From assembly GCA_017526785.1 (NCBI GenBank), contig JAFXQV010000003.1:1-64000 (forward strand): a stretch of 64,000 nucleotides of DNA, read 5' to 3'. Position numbers and translations under genes: made by a program. A model generated the notes under the pieces. That model was not told the DNA's origin. It saw only the letters and a list, made by a program, of their open reading frames with translations, and searched no databases. Positions within the stretch are counted from its first letter, which is position 1, and every line of letters begins with the position of its first letter. Below, piece after piece: positions 29,484 through 38,268 of the stretch. Source of the stretch: Oscillibacter sp. (lineage in GTDB: Bacteria > Bacillota > Clostridia > Oscillospirales > Oscillospiraceae).

Positions 29484-32087
29484 TCAGGCGTGTTTCCCGG
29501 TGACGAGTTTCCGCACCACGTCAATCGGAATCACGAGGAACGAGAGGAACGCGCACAGAAGCCAAGAAGCCGCGCTTAACGGTTCCACGCTCAACGCCGC
29601 CCCGCCGAACGTCACAAACACGAACTGCAACGCGAAAATGGAACCCATGACCAGCAGGAAATTCCGGTTCCGCCCTATCTCGTGGAACGGGTTCAGGTGT
29701 TCCGTACGGGCGTTGAAGCCGTTAAAGGTAATGGACATCATGAACGTGGCGAACAGCGCGGATTTCAGATAGGTGGTGTCCACGTCGCCGAAGAGCGCCC
29801 GGAGCGGCGGGAAGAACAGAATTGACAGGCAGAGACAGGTAATATACAGCGCGGAGATTACAATCTGAATCAGCATGTCCTTACTGACGATACTGGCCGA
29901 GCGCGGAACAGGCGGTTCCCGCATATATTCGGGGCGGGCGGGTTCGCTTCCGAAGGCGATTGCCGCGAGCGTGTCCATTGCCAGATTGATGAGGAGCAAC
30001 TGGATAACCGTCATGACGACGTTTTCGCCCAGCAGGGGGCCGATGAAGCACGTCAGCACCGCCGCGACGTTGACCGTCAATTGGAAAATCAGGAACTTGC
30101 GGATGCTCTTGAACATGGTTCTGCCGTACAGAATCGCCTTTTCAATGGACGAGAAATTATCGTCTAAAATCGTGATATCCCCGGCCTCTTTGGCGACTTC
30201 CGTGCCGCTGCCCATGGCAAAGCCGACATCGGCCTTTTTGAGCGCGGGGGAGTCGTTGACGCCGTCTCCGGTCATGCCCACAACGCGGTTGAGTTCCTGC
30301 GCCACGCGTACGAGACGGCTCTTGTCGGCGGGCAGGGCGCGGGACACTACGCGCAAGCGCGGCAACACTTCCTTGAGTTCGTCGTCGGTTTTCGCGCCGA
30401 CTTCCGCGGAGGTCAGCGCCACGTCGTCCGGCGACGACACAAGCCCCGATTCCTTGGCGATTGCCACGGCGGTTTCCTTGCGGTCTCCGGTAATCATCAC
30501 GACCTGAATGCCCGCGTTCCGCACTTCCTGAATGGCGCTGACGGCCTCCTTGCGCACGTTGTCGCGGATACTCAACAGGCACACAAGCGTCAACTCGCCC
30601 TCGTCGCTCTCGCCCTCCGTACGCGCCACGGCCAACAGACGCATGGAGCGGGCGGACTGCGCGTCCAAATAGTCCTGCATAATCTTCTGGTCGGGCATGG
30701 GCTGTACTGTGTCGTCGGCGCTGAGATAGTGTCCGCAACGGACTAACAGGCGTTCCGGCGCGCCCTTGACATAGGTAAAGGTTCCGTTTTCACGCGCCAC
30801 GGTCACGCTCGACGACTTCTTGTTGGAATCGAACGCCCGGAACGCCTTGACGCCGTTTTTGAGTTCGGGTACCCGGTCTGTCAGCCCGGCCTTGAACAGG
30901 TAGGACATCACGGCGCGGTCGGTACTGTTGCCGCCGATGATGTTTCCGTCACTGACGGCGGCGCTGTTGTTGACGCCCAATCCAATGGTCAGTTCCTCCG
31001 CGAACGCGGCGGACGTGTCCGCAATCGCGGCGAACGTCTTGCCGTCCCCGGTTGCGAGTTCCGTTACCGAAAGACGCCCCTCCGTGATGGTTCCGGTCTT
31101 GTCGGAGTAAAGCAGGCTCAGACTTCCGGCGGTCTCCAGACCGTTGATTTTGCGGACAAGCACGTTATCCTTGGCCATGCGCAGACTCTGGAACGACAGC
31201 AGAATGGATGTCAGCATGGGCAGGCCTTCCGGCACCGCGCAGACAATGATAGTCACGGCAACGGTCACGGCGTCGAGAATCAGCCGCACCCAGCCATAGA
31301 AATTATCCGGCACGTTCCCGCCCAAAAGGCTCTTGGCCAGAATGCCGACGACAATTGCCGAAGCCCCGATATAGCCGAACATTGAAATTTTGTTGGCGAG
31401 GTCGTGCAATTTGACCTGTAACGGCGTCTCCCGGGTGTTCTCCTGCACCTCCAACGCCAGTTCCCCGAACAGGGTACGGTCTCCGACGACCTTGACTTTC
31501 ATATAGGCCTCGCCGCCGCAGACGACCGTACCGCGATAGGCGTAATAGCGGTTCAGCAGGTCTTTGACGTTGTAGGATTCCCCGTCGGGGAGTTCGGTTT
31601 TCTCGGCCTCTTCGGTTTCGCCGTTCAGCGCGGCTTGGTCGACCATGACCGCGCCGCCCACGATTTCGCCGTCAGCGGCGATTTTGTCCCCGGCCTGCAA
31701 ATAGACGATATCGCCCGTGACGACCTCCCCGACCGGGATTTCCAGCAGTTTCCCGCCGCGTACGACTTTGGCAGTCTCGCGGGCTTCCTCCTCGGCTTTC
31801 AGCGCCGACGCCTTGCCCTCCTGACGGCTTTCGCTCACCGACGAAACCCCGTTTGCAATCATGATGGCAATCAGAATCCCGACAGGCTCGAACCACTCCG
31901 CCTGTTTCAGGAAAAACAGTATCAGTTGCACCGCCATTGCCACCAACAGAATCATAATCATGGGGTCTTTGAAACCCTCCATGATTTTTTTCCAGAGCGG
32001 GTCGGGGGGGATTTGCGTCAACACGTTCGCCCCGTACTGCTGTCGGCTTTCCTCGACTTCTTCCGGCGTTAGGCCTGTAAATTTCAT
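29484..32087 (-). CDS. P-type cation-transporting ATPase, Ca2+ type (P2)
   Basis: It pumps a cation, probably Ca2+, out of the cell. The ATG at 32087 behind AAGGGATG is preferred to the one 25 codons upstream. The 867 residues have the N-terminal cation-ATPase domain (GLTPEEVEESRQQYG), an actuator segment, the SERCA-type M4 motif VPEGLP, the phosphorylation site DKTGTITEG (about 325), the hinge TGDGVNDSPALKKADVG, and ten membrane helices ending in the P2-type C-terminal bundle. As first gene of the Ter operon it ties calcium transport to calcium-binding TerD proteins. Confidence 0.93.
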   Translation of the reverse strand: MKFTGLTPEEVEESRQQYGANVLTQIPPDPLWKKIMEGFKDPMIMILLVAMAVQLILFFLKQAEWFEPVGILIAIMIANGVSSVSESRQEGKASALKAEEEARETAKVVRGGKLLEIPVGEVVTGDIVYLQAGDKIAADGEIVGGAVMVDQAALNGETEEAEKTELPDGESYNVKDLLNRYYAYRGTVVCGGEAYMKVKVVGDRTLFGELALEVQENTRETPLQVKLHDLANKISMFGYIGASAIVVGILAKSLLGGNVPDNFYGWVRLILDAVTVAVTIIVCAVPEGLPMLTSILLSFQSLRMAKDNVLVRKINGLETAGSLSLLYSDKTGTITEGRLSVTELATGDGKTFAAIADTSAAFAEELTIGLGVNNSAAVSDGNIIGGNSTDRAVMSYLFKAGLTDRVPELKNGVKAFRAFDSNKKSSSVTVARENGTFTYVKGAPERLLVRCGHYLSADDTVQPMPDQKIMQDYLDAQSARSMRLLAVARTEGESDEGELTLVCLLSIRDNVRKEAVSAIQEVRNAGIQVVMITGDRKETAVAIAKESGLVSSPDDVALTSAEVGAKTDDELKEVLPRLRVVSRALPADKSRLVRVAQELNRVVGMTGDGVNDSPALKKADVGFAMGSGTEVAKEAGDITILDDNFSSIEKAILYGRTMFKSIRKFLIFQLTVNVAAVLTCFIGPLLGENVVMTVIQLLLINLAMDTLAAIAFGSEPARPEYMREPPVPRSASIVSKDMLIQIVISALYITCLCLSILFFPPLRALFGDVDTTYLKSALFATFMMSITFNGFNARTEHLNPFHEIGRNRNFLLVMGSIFALQFVFVTFGGAALSVEPLSAASWLLCAFLSFLVIPIDVVRKLVTGKHA

Positions 32088-32133
32088 AAGCACATCCCTT
32101 TCCGTGTCGGATAGATACCAATAAAAGCAATTC

Positions 32134-32162
32134 AGTTTACCATGCTCTACCGCCGCTGTCAA
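32134..32162 (-). promoter_or_regulatory. Promoter of the P-ATPase/Ter operon
   Basis: On the - strand, a consensus TTGACA (32157-32162), a 17-bp spacer and TAAACT (32134-32139) lie about 47 nt before the ATPase start. Confidence 0.75.
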
Positions 32163-32207
32163 TATTTTTTTTGCCTTTCAAGGAGAGCGCTCTTTTTGTG
32201 AAAACGC

Positions 32208-32236
32208 TTGACAAACCGGACATAAATTGTCATACT
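32208..32236 (+). promoter_or_regulatory. Promoter of the TPR gene
   Basis: A consensus TTGACA (32208-32213), 17 bp and CATACT (32231-32236) lie 28 nt before the start codon. It is divergent from the Ter promoter; between them is the perfect 10-bp palindrome AGAGCGCTCT (32184-32193), a possible shared operator. Confidence 0.7.
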
Positions 32237-32264
32237 ACAAAAAAACACACAGAGGTATCATACA

Positions 32265-33497
32265 ATGGAGTGTGTCAAGATATATTTCGCGCCGGGGGCG
32301 GAACCGTTCGCGGCGCGTTCCGCACTGGAAAAAGCGCTTCGGAGCGTCAATCGCGCGGGGCTTTGGCCGACGCTCTATCTGGACTTTTTCGCGTTCATAG
32401 AGGAGACGGGGCTTCCCGAAGCTGCGGCGGACGATATGGAAATGTCCGCGCTTGCGGAAAATACCGGGCAGAACAGCGCCGCGTCTCTGGAAAAAACGGA
32501 ACGGACGCCCCAACTTGTGGAGAATGTCGAAGCCGTGAACGTGGAAAACGCGGAAATATCGCCCGCCGTTGTGGAAAATTCCGCGCCGACGGAAAGTCTC
32601 GCGCCACTGGAAAGCCCATTTTTCGGCGTCCTGCTGTCCACGGAAATCACTCCGGAACTGTTGCGGGAATTTGCCGCCCGGACGGACAGCGCTTTCTCCA
32701 TGTCGTTCGCGCCGCTGACACTGGCGGACGCCGAAGCAATATACCGGGAGGCGGTCGAAACCTGTCGCGGGGAGGACGCGGCGCTTGCGCAGATGTCGGC
32801 GGCGTGCGAACATTTGTCGCTGTTACTGTTCGACACCCGGCGCGCCACGGAGGCGGAGAGCCTCTGCCGGGAGGCCTTGGACGGCTACCGGAGACTGTTA
32901 CAAAAGCGTGCCGGGACGGCCGACGCCGTGGCGGGCGCGTGTTATCATCTGGCGCGGATATTGTACGGCAGAAGCGGCACACAGGAGGCCGAAACGCTGT
33001 ACTGTGAGGCGCTGGACATTTACAGGGAACTGTCGAAGCGGAACAGTGACTATCAGGTGCCGTTGGCGCGTACGTGTCAGAATCTGGCGTTGTGTCTGGA
33101 GGAGCGCGGACGCCCCGAGGCGGCGGAATGGTTCCAGCGGAACGCGCTGGACATCTACCGGAAACTCGCCGAACGCGACGCGGCGGCGTACGCGCCCCGC
33201 GTGGCGGCGGCATGCGGGAATCTGGCGGCGGCGCTGAAGTCGTCGGGACGCGCCGCAGAGGCCGCCGGGCTGTACCGTGTCGCGCTCAACACCTACACGA
33301 AGCTCGTACGGGACAACCCCGCGAAATGGGAACCGACATTAGGCTTTCTGTACGAGAATCTGGCGGCGTTTGAGTTCGCGCGCGCCCCGGAGGCGGGGAG
33401 GGCGCTTTTGCGGTCGGCTTGGATGCTGTACCAGAAGTACCCGGACTTGTCGGCGGAGGCCGAACGCGTACGGGCGCAACTCCGCGAGTGGTCATAA
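32265..33497 (+). CDS. Tetratricopeptide-repeat protein
   Basis: The 410 residues are cytoplasmic. An N-terminal domain of about 60 residues is followed by an acidic linker with VENVE/VENAE-type repeats (about 65-115), then five or six TPR units between about 155 and 400 with the pattern AEAxxxYREALxxYRxL of the kinesin-light-chain type. TPR arrays hold protein partners; none can be named. Being divergent from the Ter operon, it may belong to that system. AGAGG precedes the ATG and a strong terminator follows. Confidence 0.75.
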   Translation: MECVKIYFAPGAEPFAARSALEKALRSVNRAGLWPTLYLDFFAFIEETGLPEAAADDMEMSALAENTGQNSAASLEKTERTPQLVENVEAVNVENAEISPAVVENSAPTESLAPLESPFFGVLLSTEITPELLREFAARTDSAFSMSFAPLTLADAEAIYREAVETCRGEDAALAQMSAACEHLSLLLFDTRRATEAESLCREALDGYRRLLQKRAGTADAVAGACYHLARILYGRSGTQEAETLYCEALDIYRELSKRNSDYQVPLARTCQNLALCLEERGRPEAAEWFQRNALDIYRKLAERDAAAYAPRVAAACGNLAAALKSSGRAAEAAGLYRVALNTYTKLVRDNPAKWEPTLGFLYENLAAFEFARAPEAGRALLRSAWMLYQKYPDLSAEAERVRAQLREWS

Positions 33498-33529
33498 AAG
33501 GGCGCGTCCGTACGTGGACGCGCCTTTTT
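33497..33529. terminator. Bidirectional terminator
   Basis: GGCGCGTCC (33501-33509) pairs with GGACGCGCC (33516-33524) around GTACGT. T5 follows on the + strand and A4 precedes it, so it serves both the TPR gene and the convergent kinase gene. Confidence 0.9.
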
Positions 33530-33530
33530 A

Positions 33531-35966
33531 TCACACAGGGGCGGGTTCCTCTTCCGCTTCCGGCTGGCTTGACTGCTCATGGTAGAAGCGCCGCAGGACT
33601 TCCACGAGTTTTTCAAGGTCAATGGGCTTTGCAAGATGGTCGTTTATGCCGGCCTTGAAGGCCTCCTGTTTATCTTCCTCAAAGGCGTTGGCGCTCATGG
33701 CGACAATCGGAATATTGGCCTTGGCTTTATCCGGCAGGGCGCGGATTTCCCGCGCCGCTTCCAGCCCGCCCATGCGCGGCATTTGCAAGTCCATCAGAAT
33801 CAGGTCGTATGTTCCGGCGGGCGAGGACGTGACCTTTTCCACGGCGATGTCCCCGTCTTCGGCAATGCCCACTTTCGCGTCGCACATCTGCAAGAGCGTT
33901 ACGGCGATTTCGCGGTTCACCGCGTTGTCCTCCGCCAACAGAATGTGAAGCCCGGAGAGGCTTTCGCCGCCTCTGGCGCGTTCCTGCCGCAGTTTCAGGA
34001 CATTTTGCTCCAATATCTGCTGACCTTCCGTGACTTCCATGTGCTGGTCAGCCTGTAAGGGGAATTCGAGTTCGACGATAAATTCCGCGCCTTTGTTCTC
34101 CTCGGTCTCCACGCGGATAGTCCCGCCCATCATTTCCACTAACTTTTTCGTGATAGCCAGCCCCAGACCCGCGCCGGGAATGCCGCTCTGCGTGGTGTTG
34201 CGCTGACGCTCGAACGGTATGAAAATCCGTTTTTTGAACTCCTCGCTCATGCCGATTCCGGTGTCCTTCACGCTGATGATATAGGCTCCGAAGCCGTCGC
34301 GGCTCGCGGACGGCTTCTGTGAGAGCGACAGCGTGACAGACCCCTGCGGCGGCGTGAACTTGATTGCGTTCGAGAGCAGATTTATCAGAATCTGGTTCAG
34401 GCGGAGGCTGTCACAGACGACTTTTTCCTGCCGGATTCCCGCCGACACGGAATAGCGGATTCTCTTTTCGGCGGCCTGCCCCTGCGTCATGGTGTAGGCG
34501 TCGCGGAGAATGCGGTTAAGGTTACCCGGGGCGGGGTCGAGTTGCAGTCGCCCGCTGTCCAGACGCGACATTTCCAGAATGTCGTTCAGCATGCCCAGCA
34601 GGCTTTTGCTGGAAGTCATGATTTTGTTCAGGTACTCCCGCACCACGCCGCGATACTCCAGATTTTCCAGCGCAAGCCCCGTAAAGCCGATTATGGCGTT
34701 CATGGGCGTGCGGATGTCGTGGGACATGTTCGACAGGAAGCGGGATTTTGCCTCGTTGGCGGCCTCGGCTCTCAGCTTCGATTCCGTCAATTCCACCTGC
34801 TGTTCCTGCAGGCGGGCGTTCTGACGGTCAATCATGGCGTAACTTTTTTGCAGTTCTCGGGTGTAGGCGTCCTTTTCCAGAATGCGTCGGCGCTGGATGA
34901 GCATATAGGCGAAGAGTATCACGAAGAGCGTGAAGTTTATCGTCACAAGCGCCAGAATGCCGGGGTAGTTTTCGGCAATGCCGCTTAACGTCACGGGTTC
35001 ATAGCGGTGACTAACCCATTTCTGGTCGAGTTCCTCAATGAAACCCTCTTGCTGGAGGTCTTTCAGCACGCCGTTGATACCGTCGCGGAGCCAGCCGTAT
35101 TCGGGGGTAAGCGCCATGCAGCTATACATATACGAGACGGCGTAACTGGATTCGAGGTCACGCATGTGGAGTTTGCTCAGAAACACGTTCCCAACCTGAA
35201 TCGGGCAAACGAGGAAATCGTAATCCTCCGATTCCACAAGCCGGAACATTTCCCGGTAGTTCGAGACATAATGAATTTCCTTGTTCAGCCCCAGCGACGG
35301 GAACAACTGCATGGAGGCGATTTTCTTGCCGTAGAGGTCGCCCAACTGGAACACGGGCTCTTTTCCGTAGACAACGTACTGTTTTTCCGCCGTGGGAATC
35401 GTGGCGATTACATTGGTATCGCCCTCAAGGTTCTGCGCTTCCATGTTCAGGACGAGGTCGACTTCCCGGTTGACCAGTTCCGTCCGCGCCCTGCCCCAGT
35501 CCTTCAGTTGCAATTCAACGTTGACATGAAGCCGATTGCAGACCTCATAAATGAGTTCCACGTCCAGTCCTGCCGGCTGCCCGGTGGCGTCCAGATAGGA
35601 AAACGGCTCGTAATCGACATCCGCCGCCACCTGAATGGTATGGTTGTAACAATTATTTGGCTTGATTTCCAGTTTTGGCGGGGCGGTGAACGCGTCCGAA
35701 ACAAGCAGGTAGACCATGGCGGGAAACGTCAGGCCAATCATCAGCAGAATGGCGGCGGCAACGGCGATATTCCGCTTTTTACGGAAGAAGTCGTCCCTCT
35801 GCCATCGGGGAATCAGGTCTCCCCGCGTGGGGAAGGGAAAGCGGACAGGTTCGGAAGACGATTTGCCGAGGCAGTCCGCCCATGCGATGAGTTCGCGTTC
35901 CGGGAGAAAGGGTTCGTCCTGTTCCCCGGACGGTTTTCGTTCTCTGGTATGCCCTGTTATTTTCAT
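33531..35966 (-). CDS. Hybrid sensor histidine kinase with extracellular substrate-binding domain
   Basis: The 811 residues, in order, are a short cytoplasmic segment, a membrane helix (about 80-105), an amino-acid-binding-type SBP_bac_3 domain outside (about 125-345), a second membrane helix (about 350-375), a coiled linker, HisKA with the phospho-acceptor His in [15 protein letters not shown] (about 412), HATPase_c with [16 protein letters not shown] and [11 protein letters not shown], and a C-terminal receiver with the phospho-acceptor Asp in ILMDLQMP (about 724). It probably senses a small polar solute directly. No response regulator or transporter gene is adjacent. The ATG at 35966 has GAGGG 7 nt upstream. 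Confidence 0.9.
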   Translation of the reverse strand: MKITGHTRERKPSGEQDEPFLPERELIAWADCLGKSSSEPVRFPFPTRGDLIPRWQRDDFFRKKRNIAVAAAILLMIGLTFPAMVYLLVSDAFTAPPKLEIKPNNCYNHTIQVAADVDYEPFSYLDATGQPAGLDVELIYEVCNRLHVNVELQLKDWGRARTELVNREVDLVLNMEAQNLEGDTNVIATIPTAEKQYVVYGKEPVFQLGDLYGKKIASMQLFPSLGLNKEIHYVSNYREMFRLVESEDYDFLVCPIQVGNVFLSKLHMRDLESSYAVSYMYSCMALTPEYGWLRDGINGVLKDLQQEGFIEELDQKWVSHRYEPVTLSGIAENYPGILALVTINFTLFVILFAYMLIQRRRILEKDAYTRELQKSYAMIDRQNARLQEQQVELTESKLRAEAANEAKSRFLSNMSHDIRTPMNAIIGFTGLALENLEYRGVVREYLNKIMTSSKSLLGMLNDILEMSRLDSGRLQLDPAPGNLNRILRDAYTMTQGQAAEKRIRYSVSAGIRQEKVVCDSLRLNQILINLLSNAIKFTPPQGSVTLSLSQKPSASRDGFGAYIISVKDTGIGMSEEFKKRIFIPFERQRNTTQSGIPGAGLGLAITKKLVEMMGGTIRVETEENKGAEFIVELEFPLQADQHMEVTEGQQILEQNVLKLRQERARGGESLSGLHILLAEDNAVNREIAVTLLQMCDAKVGIAEDGDIAVEKVTSSPAGTYDLILMDLQMPRMGGLEAAREIRALPDKAKANIPIVAMSANAFEEDKQEAFKAGINDHLAKPIDLEKLVEVLRRFYHEQSSQPEAEEEPAPV

Positions 35967-36049
35967 AATAAAACCCTCATCCGTCATTCCTTTTTGTGAA
36001 CGTTACGGAACGGCCACAAGATGGTTAAACTCTTGAAAAGAGTAGCGCC

Positions 36050-36078
36050 ATTATAATACAAATATTTTCAATAGGCAA
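36050..36078 (-). promoter_or_regulatory. Promoter of the hybrid kinase gene
   Basis: On the - strand, TTGCCT (36073-36078), 17 bp and a perfect TATAAT (36050-36055) give a leader of about 77 nt. Confidence 0.7.
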
Positions 36079-36085
36079 GAGAAAT

Positions 36086-36127
36086 CACAAAAATTTTGCC
36101 CCCCTTATCAAAAAGGGAGGGCAAAAT
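36086..36127 (-). terminator. Terminator after the modB-modC genes
   Basis: ATTTTGCCC (36093-36101) pairs with GGGCAAAAT (36119-36127), with a further C-G stretch inside after one mismatch. The - strand continues into T5. The AT-rich stretch 36128-36233 holds nothing else recognisable. Confidence 0.65.
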
Positions 36128-36233
36128 GCAAAATATTACTTTCTGATTCTATTTTTTGGAGATTTCAGAATAAAATAAAAAAATCAGCAACTTTTTCCGG
36201 GGAAATCGGGAGTTCTTTTCTGCTCCGGAAACC

Positions 36234-37277
36234 TTACCGCAAAAGCAGGATATCTTGGGTGCCGATGGAGACCGTTAAATGGCGCTGGTCGGGCGTGGTA
36301 CGCCATATGTTGCGGTCAATCTCCATTCTTAAAAGCGGAGCCTCGTCCGAAGCGCCGCTTGGACGCAGCAGCACAATCGTGGACGATACGTCCTCTATCA
36401 CGCGTTCCACCGTGGCCTCGAACGTGTTGACAAGGGAGGGTTCCGCAATCCGCACCTGATGGGCGCGGATTCCGACACGCGTCAGAAAGGGCGGAATCGG
36501 GTAAGCCGAGCGGAGCGTCACGCCCCATTCCGGGATGAAAATGGCGTTGTGGCGCGGAATTGCGCTGACAATGTTCTTACAGCCCGACAGACGCGCCGCG
36601 CACTCCGTGCCGGGATGGTTCAACAGGCGTTCGGCCGAAATGATTTCCTGCGACGCGCCGTCCTCCAGCACGCACACCGAAGGGCAGTTACGGTAGACCT
36701 CCCCGCAGTCGTGGGACGCCCACACCACGGGGCCGTCGAAGCCGCGCACAAAGTCGGACAGTTCCTGCTCCATGCTGAATTTCAGGAAGCTGTCTTTCCC
36801 GGTCAATGGCCTGTCCAAGAGTACAACCGACGGGCGGGACGCCCATAAACGCGCCAACGCGGTGCGCTGGCGTTCGAGTTCGGAAATGTGGCGCGGCTTC
36901 TTGTCGGCGACTTCACTGAGGCGGAAGCGCCGGAGTGCGTCTTCTGTGACGCGTTCCATCTCCGCGCCGGGTTCCAAGGCGGCGGCGACGTTCCGCCGGA
37001 CGGTCATGTGCGGAAAGAGCGCGTAGCCCCGGACTAACAGCCCGATTCTCCTGTGTTGCGGGGGGACGTTGACATGGCGGAAGCTGTCAAACAACGGTTC
37101 CCCATCCAGCAAAATGCGCCCCTCGTCGGGCTTCGTCAGTCCGGCGATACAGCGGAGTACCGTACTTTGTCCGCTGCCCGACGCCCCCAGTAACGCAAGC
37201 GCGCCCTCCCCCGCCTCCAACTGCACGTCCAAGCGGAAGTCCCCGATTGCTTTCATGATGTCCACACGGAGTTTCAC
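36234..37277 (-). CDS. ModC-like ABC ATPase with degenerate catalytic motifs
   Basis: It has the layout of the molybdate importer ATPase: an ATPase domain (about 1-230) and a C-terminal TOBE-like domain (about 285-347). The GTG at 37277 overlaps the modB stop by 3 bases. Nearly every catalytic element is altered: Walker A is GASGSGQST (Lys to Gln at 37), the Q-loop reads LVRGYALFPHM (no Gln), the LSGGQ signature is ISELE, and Walker B is VVLLDRPLTG (catalytic Glu to Arg). The H-loop His is kept (WASHD). The frame is otherwise open and full length, so it is not a simple pseudogene. ATP hydrolysis is unlikely; a regulatory or structural role, or early decay, are the options. Confidence 0.85.
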   Translation of the reverse strand: MKLRVDIMKAIGDFRLDVQLEAGEGALALLGASGSGQSTVLRCIAGLTKPDEGRILLDGEPLFDSFRHVNVPPQHRRIGLLVRGYALFPHMTVRRNVAAALEPGAEMERVTEDALRRFRLSEVADKKPRHISELERQRTALARLWASRPSVVLLDRPLTGKDSFLKFSMEQELSDFVRGFDGPVVWASHDCGEVYRNCPSVCVLEDGASQEIISAERLLNHPGTECAARLSGCKNIVSAIPRHNAIFIPEWGVTLRSAYPIPPFLTRVGIRAHQVRIAEPSLVNTFEATVERVIEDVSSTIVLLRPSGASDEAPLLRMEIDRNIWRTTPDQRHLTVSIGTQDILLLR

Positions 37278-37927
37278 AGCGTCCCGTCCCCCCCCTGTCT
37301 GTTTTCCACCACGCCGACCGCCAGCAGGCAAAGCCCCGACAACAAAACGCTGACCGCCGCCCATAACGCGGCCTGTCCGTCGTCGCCGCCGCTCCAAGAC
37401 TGGTAAAGCGCCGTCGACACGGTAGCGGTACGCGCGGGGATGTAGCCCGCGACCATCGACGTGGCCGCGTACTCCCCGAACGCCCGCCCGAACGCCAGCG
37501 CCGTTCCGGCCGCCACGCCGTGTCGGCATACCGGAACCTGTACATTCCAGAAAATCCACGCCTCCGAGCGCCCCAGCGTCCGGGCGATATCCGTCAGGCC
37601 GGGGTCGAGGCGCTCAAAGGCAATCCGCGCCACCCGGTACATCAGCGGGAACGACACCAGCGCCGACACCAGTACCGCCGAAAGCCAGTGCATGACAAGC
37701 CGGACGTGGAACAGATTCCACGCGGGGGCGAACCAGCGCAGGACAAGCCAGCCAATCACGGGCGGCGGCAGAATCAGCGCAAGCGTCAAAACCGCGTCCA
37801 GCGCCCCCCGGAGCGGCGACGGCGACAGCCGCGTGACCCGGTTCGCCGCGAACAGCCCCGCGAAAAAGACAATCAACGTCGATAACAGCGCGATACGTAA
37901 CGAGTTGAACAGGGGAAACCAGTCCAT
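37274..37927 (-). CDS. modB: Molybdate-type ABC transporter permease
   Basis: The 217 residues have five or six membrane helices and the permease EAA-loop region: RTLGRSEAWIFWNVQVP, then AGTALAFGRAFGEYAATSM, which is characteristic of ModB/CysT permeases. It forms the membrane channel for an oxyanion such as molybdate or tungstate. A substrate-binding ModA gene is absent from the flanks. AGGAGG precedes the ATG. The adjacent ATPase is degenerate, so this unit may not work alone. Confidence 0.85.
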   Translation of the reverse strand: MDWFPLFNSLRIALLSTLIVFFAGLFAANRVTRLSPSPLRGALDAVLTLALILPPPVIGWLVLRWFAPAWNLFHVRLVMHWLSAVLVSALVSFPLMYRVARIAFERLDPGLTDIARTLGRSEAWIFWNVQVPVCRHGVAAGTALAFGRAFGEYAATSMVAGYIPARTATVSTALYQSWSGGDDGQAALWAAVSVLLSGLCLLAVGVVENRQGGDGTL

Positions 37928-38017
37928 AGGAAGCCTCCTTCGAGCTTGCGCGGGTCACGGGGCAAGGAATCGGCCTTTCCCTATGACGGCCTGTCACGCG
38001 TTTTCTTCTCCGCTCTC

Positions 38018-38046
38018 TTTATACCACATTTCACGCCGTTTGCCAA
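38018..38046 (-). promoter_or_regulatory. Promoter of modB-modC
   Basis: On the - strand, TTGGCA (38041-38046), 17 bp and TATAAA (38018-38023) leave a leader of about 84 nt. The leader contains GC-rich inverted stretches, but I could not match it to the molybdenum-cofactor riboswitch. Confidence 0.65.
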
Positions 38047-38196
38047 CAGGAAAATTACATAATTTCCGAAAATTCCGCCGTAAAATGTGGCAAATATTGG
38101 GATATCCCGTCGGAGTATGCCGAATGTCCGTGCGGCGGAAACCGAAAAAACAGACAGAAACCCCGCCTAAATCCTGAAAAAGCTGTGCGTATGGAC

Positions 38197-38227
38197 AGTT
38201 TACAAGATAGGAAAAACATGGTAAACT
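38197..38227 (+). promoter_or_regulatory. Promoter with overlapping inverted repeat upstream of birA
   Basis: AGTTTAC (38197-38203) and GTAAACT (38221-38227) form a perfect inverted repeat with 17 bp between. The arms cover a -35 TTTACA (38199-38204) and a -10 TAAACT (38222-38227) at 17-bp spacing. An overlap like this suits repression, for example autoregulation by BirA, but the arms face the opposite way to the E. coli bio operator. The rest of 37928-38268 holds only the two divergent promoters. Confidence 0.45.
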
Positions 38228-38268
38228 AAAATTGGTTGATAATACGCGCGTGACAAGGTAGGTGGACT

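Noticed and set aside
36234..37277. Sequencing error as the cause of the missing Walker A lysine
   Set aside because: Four separate motifs are altered by substitutions while the frame stays open, which a single error cannot explain.
37928..38010. Molybdenum-cofactor riboswitch in the modB leader
   Set aside because: Some paired GC-rich segments exist, but the conserved core could not be matched by eye. A covariance search would decide.
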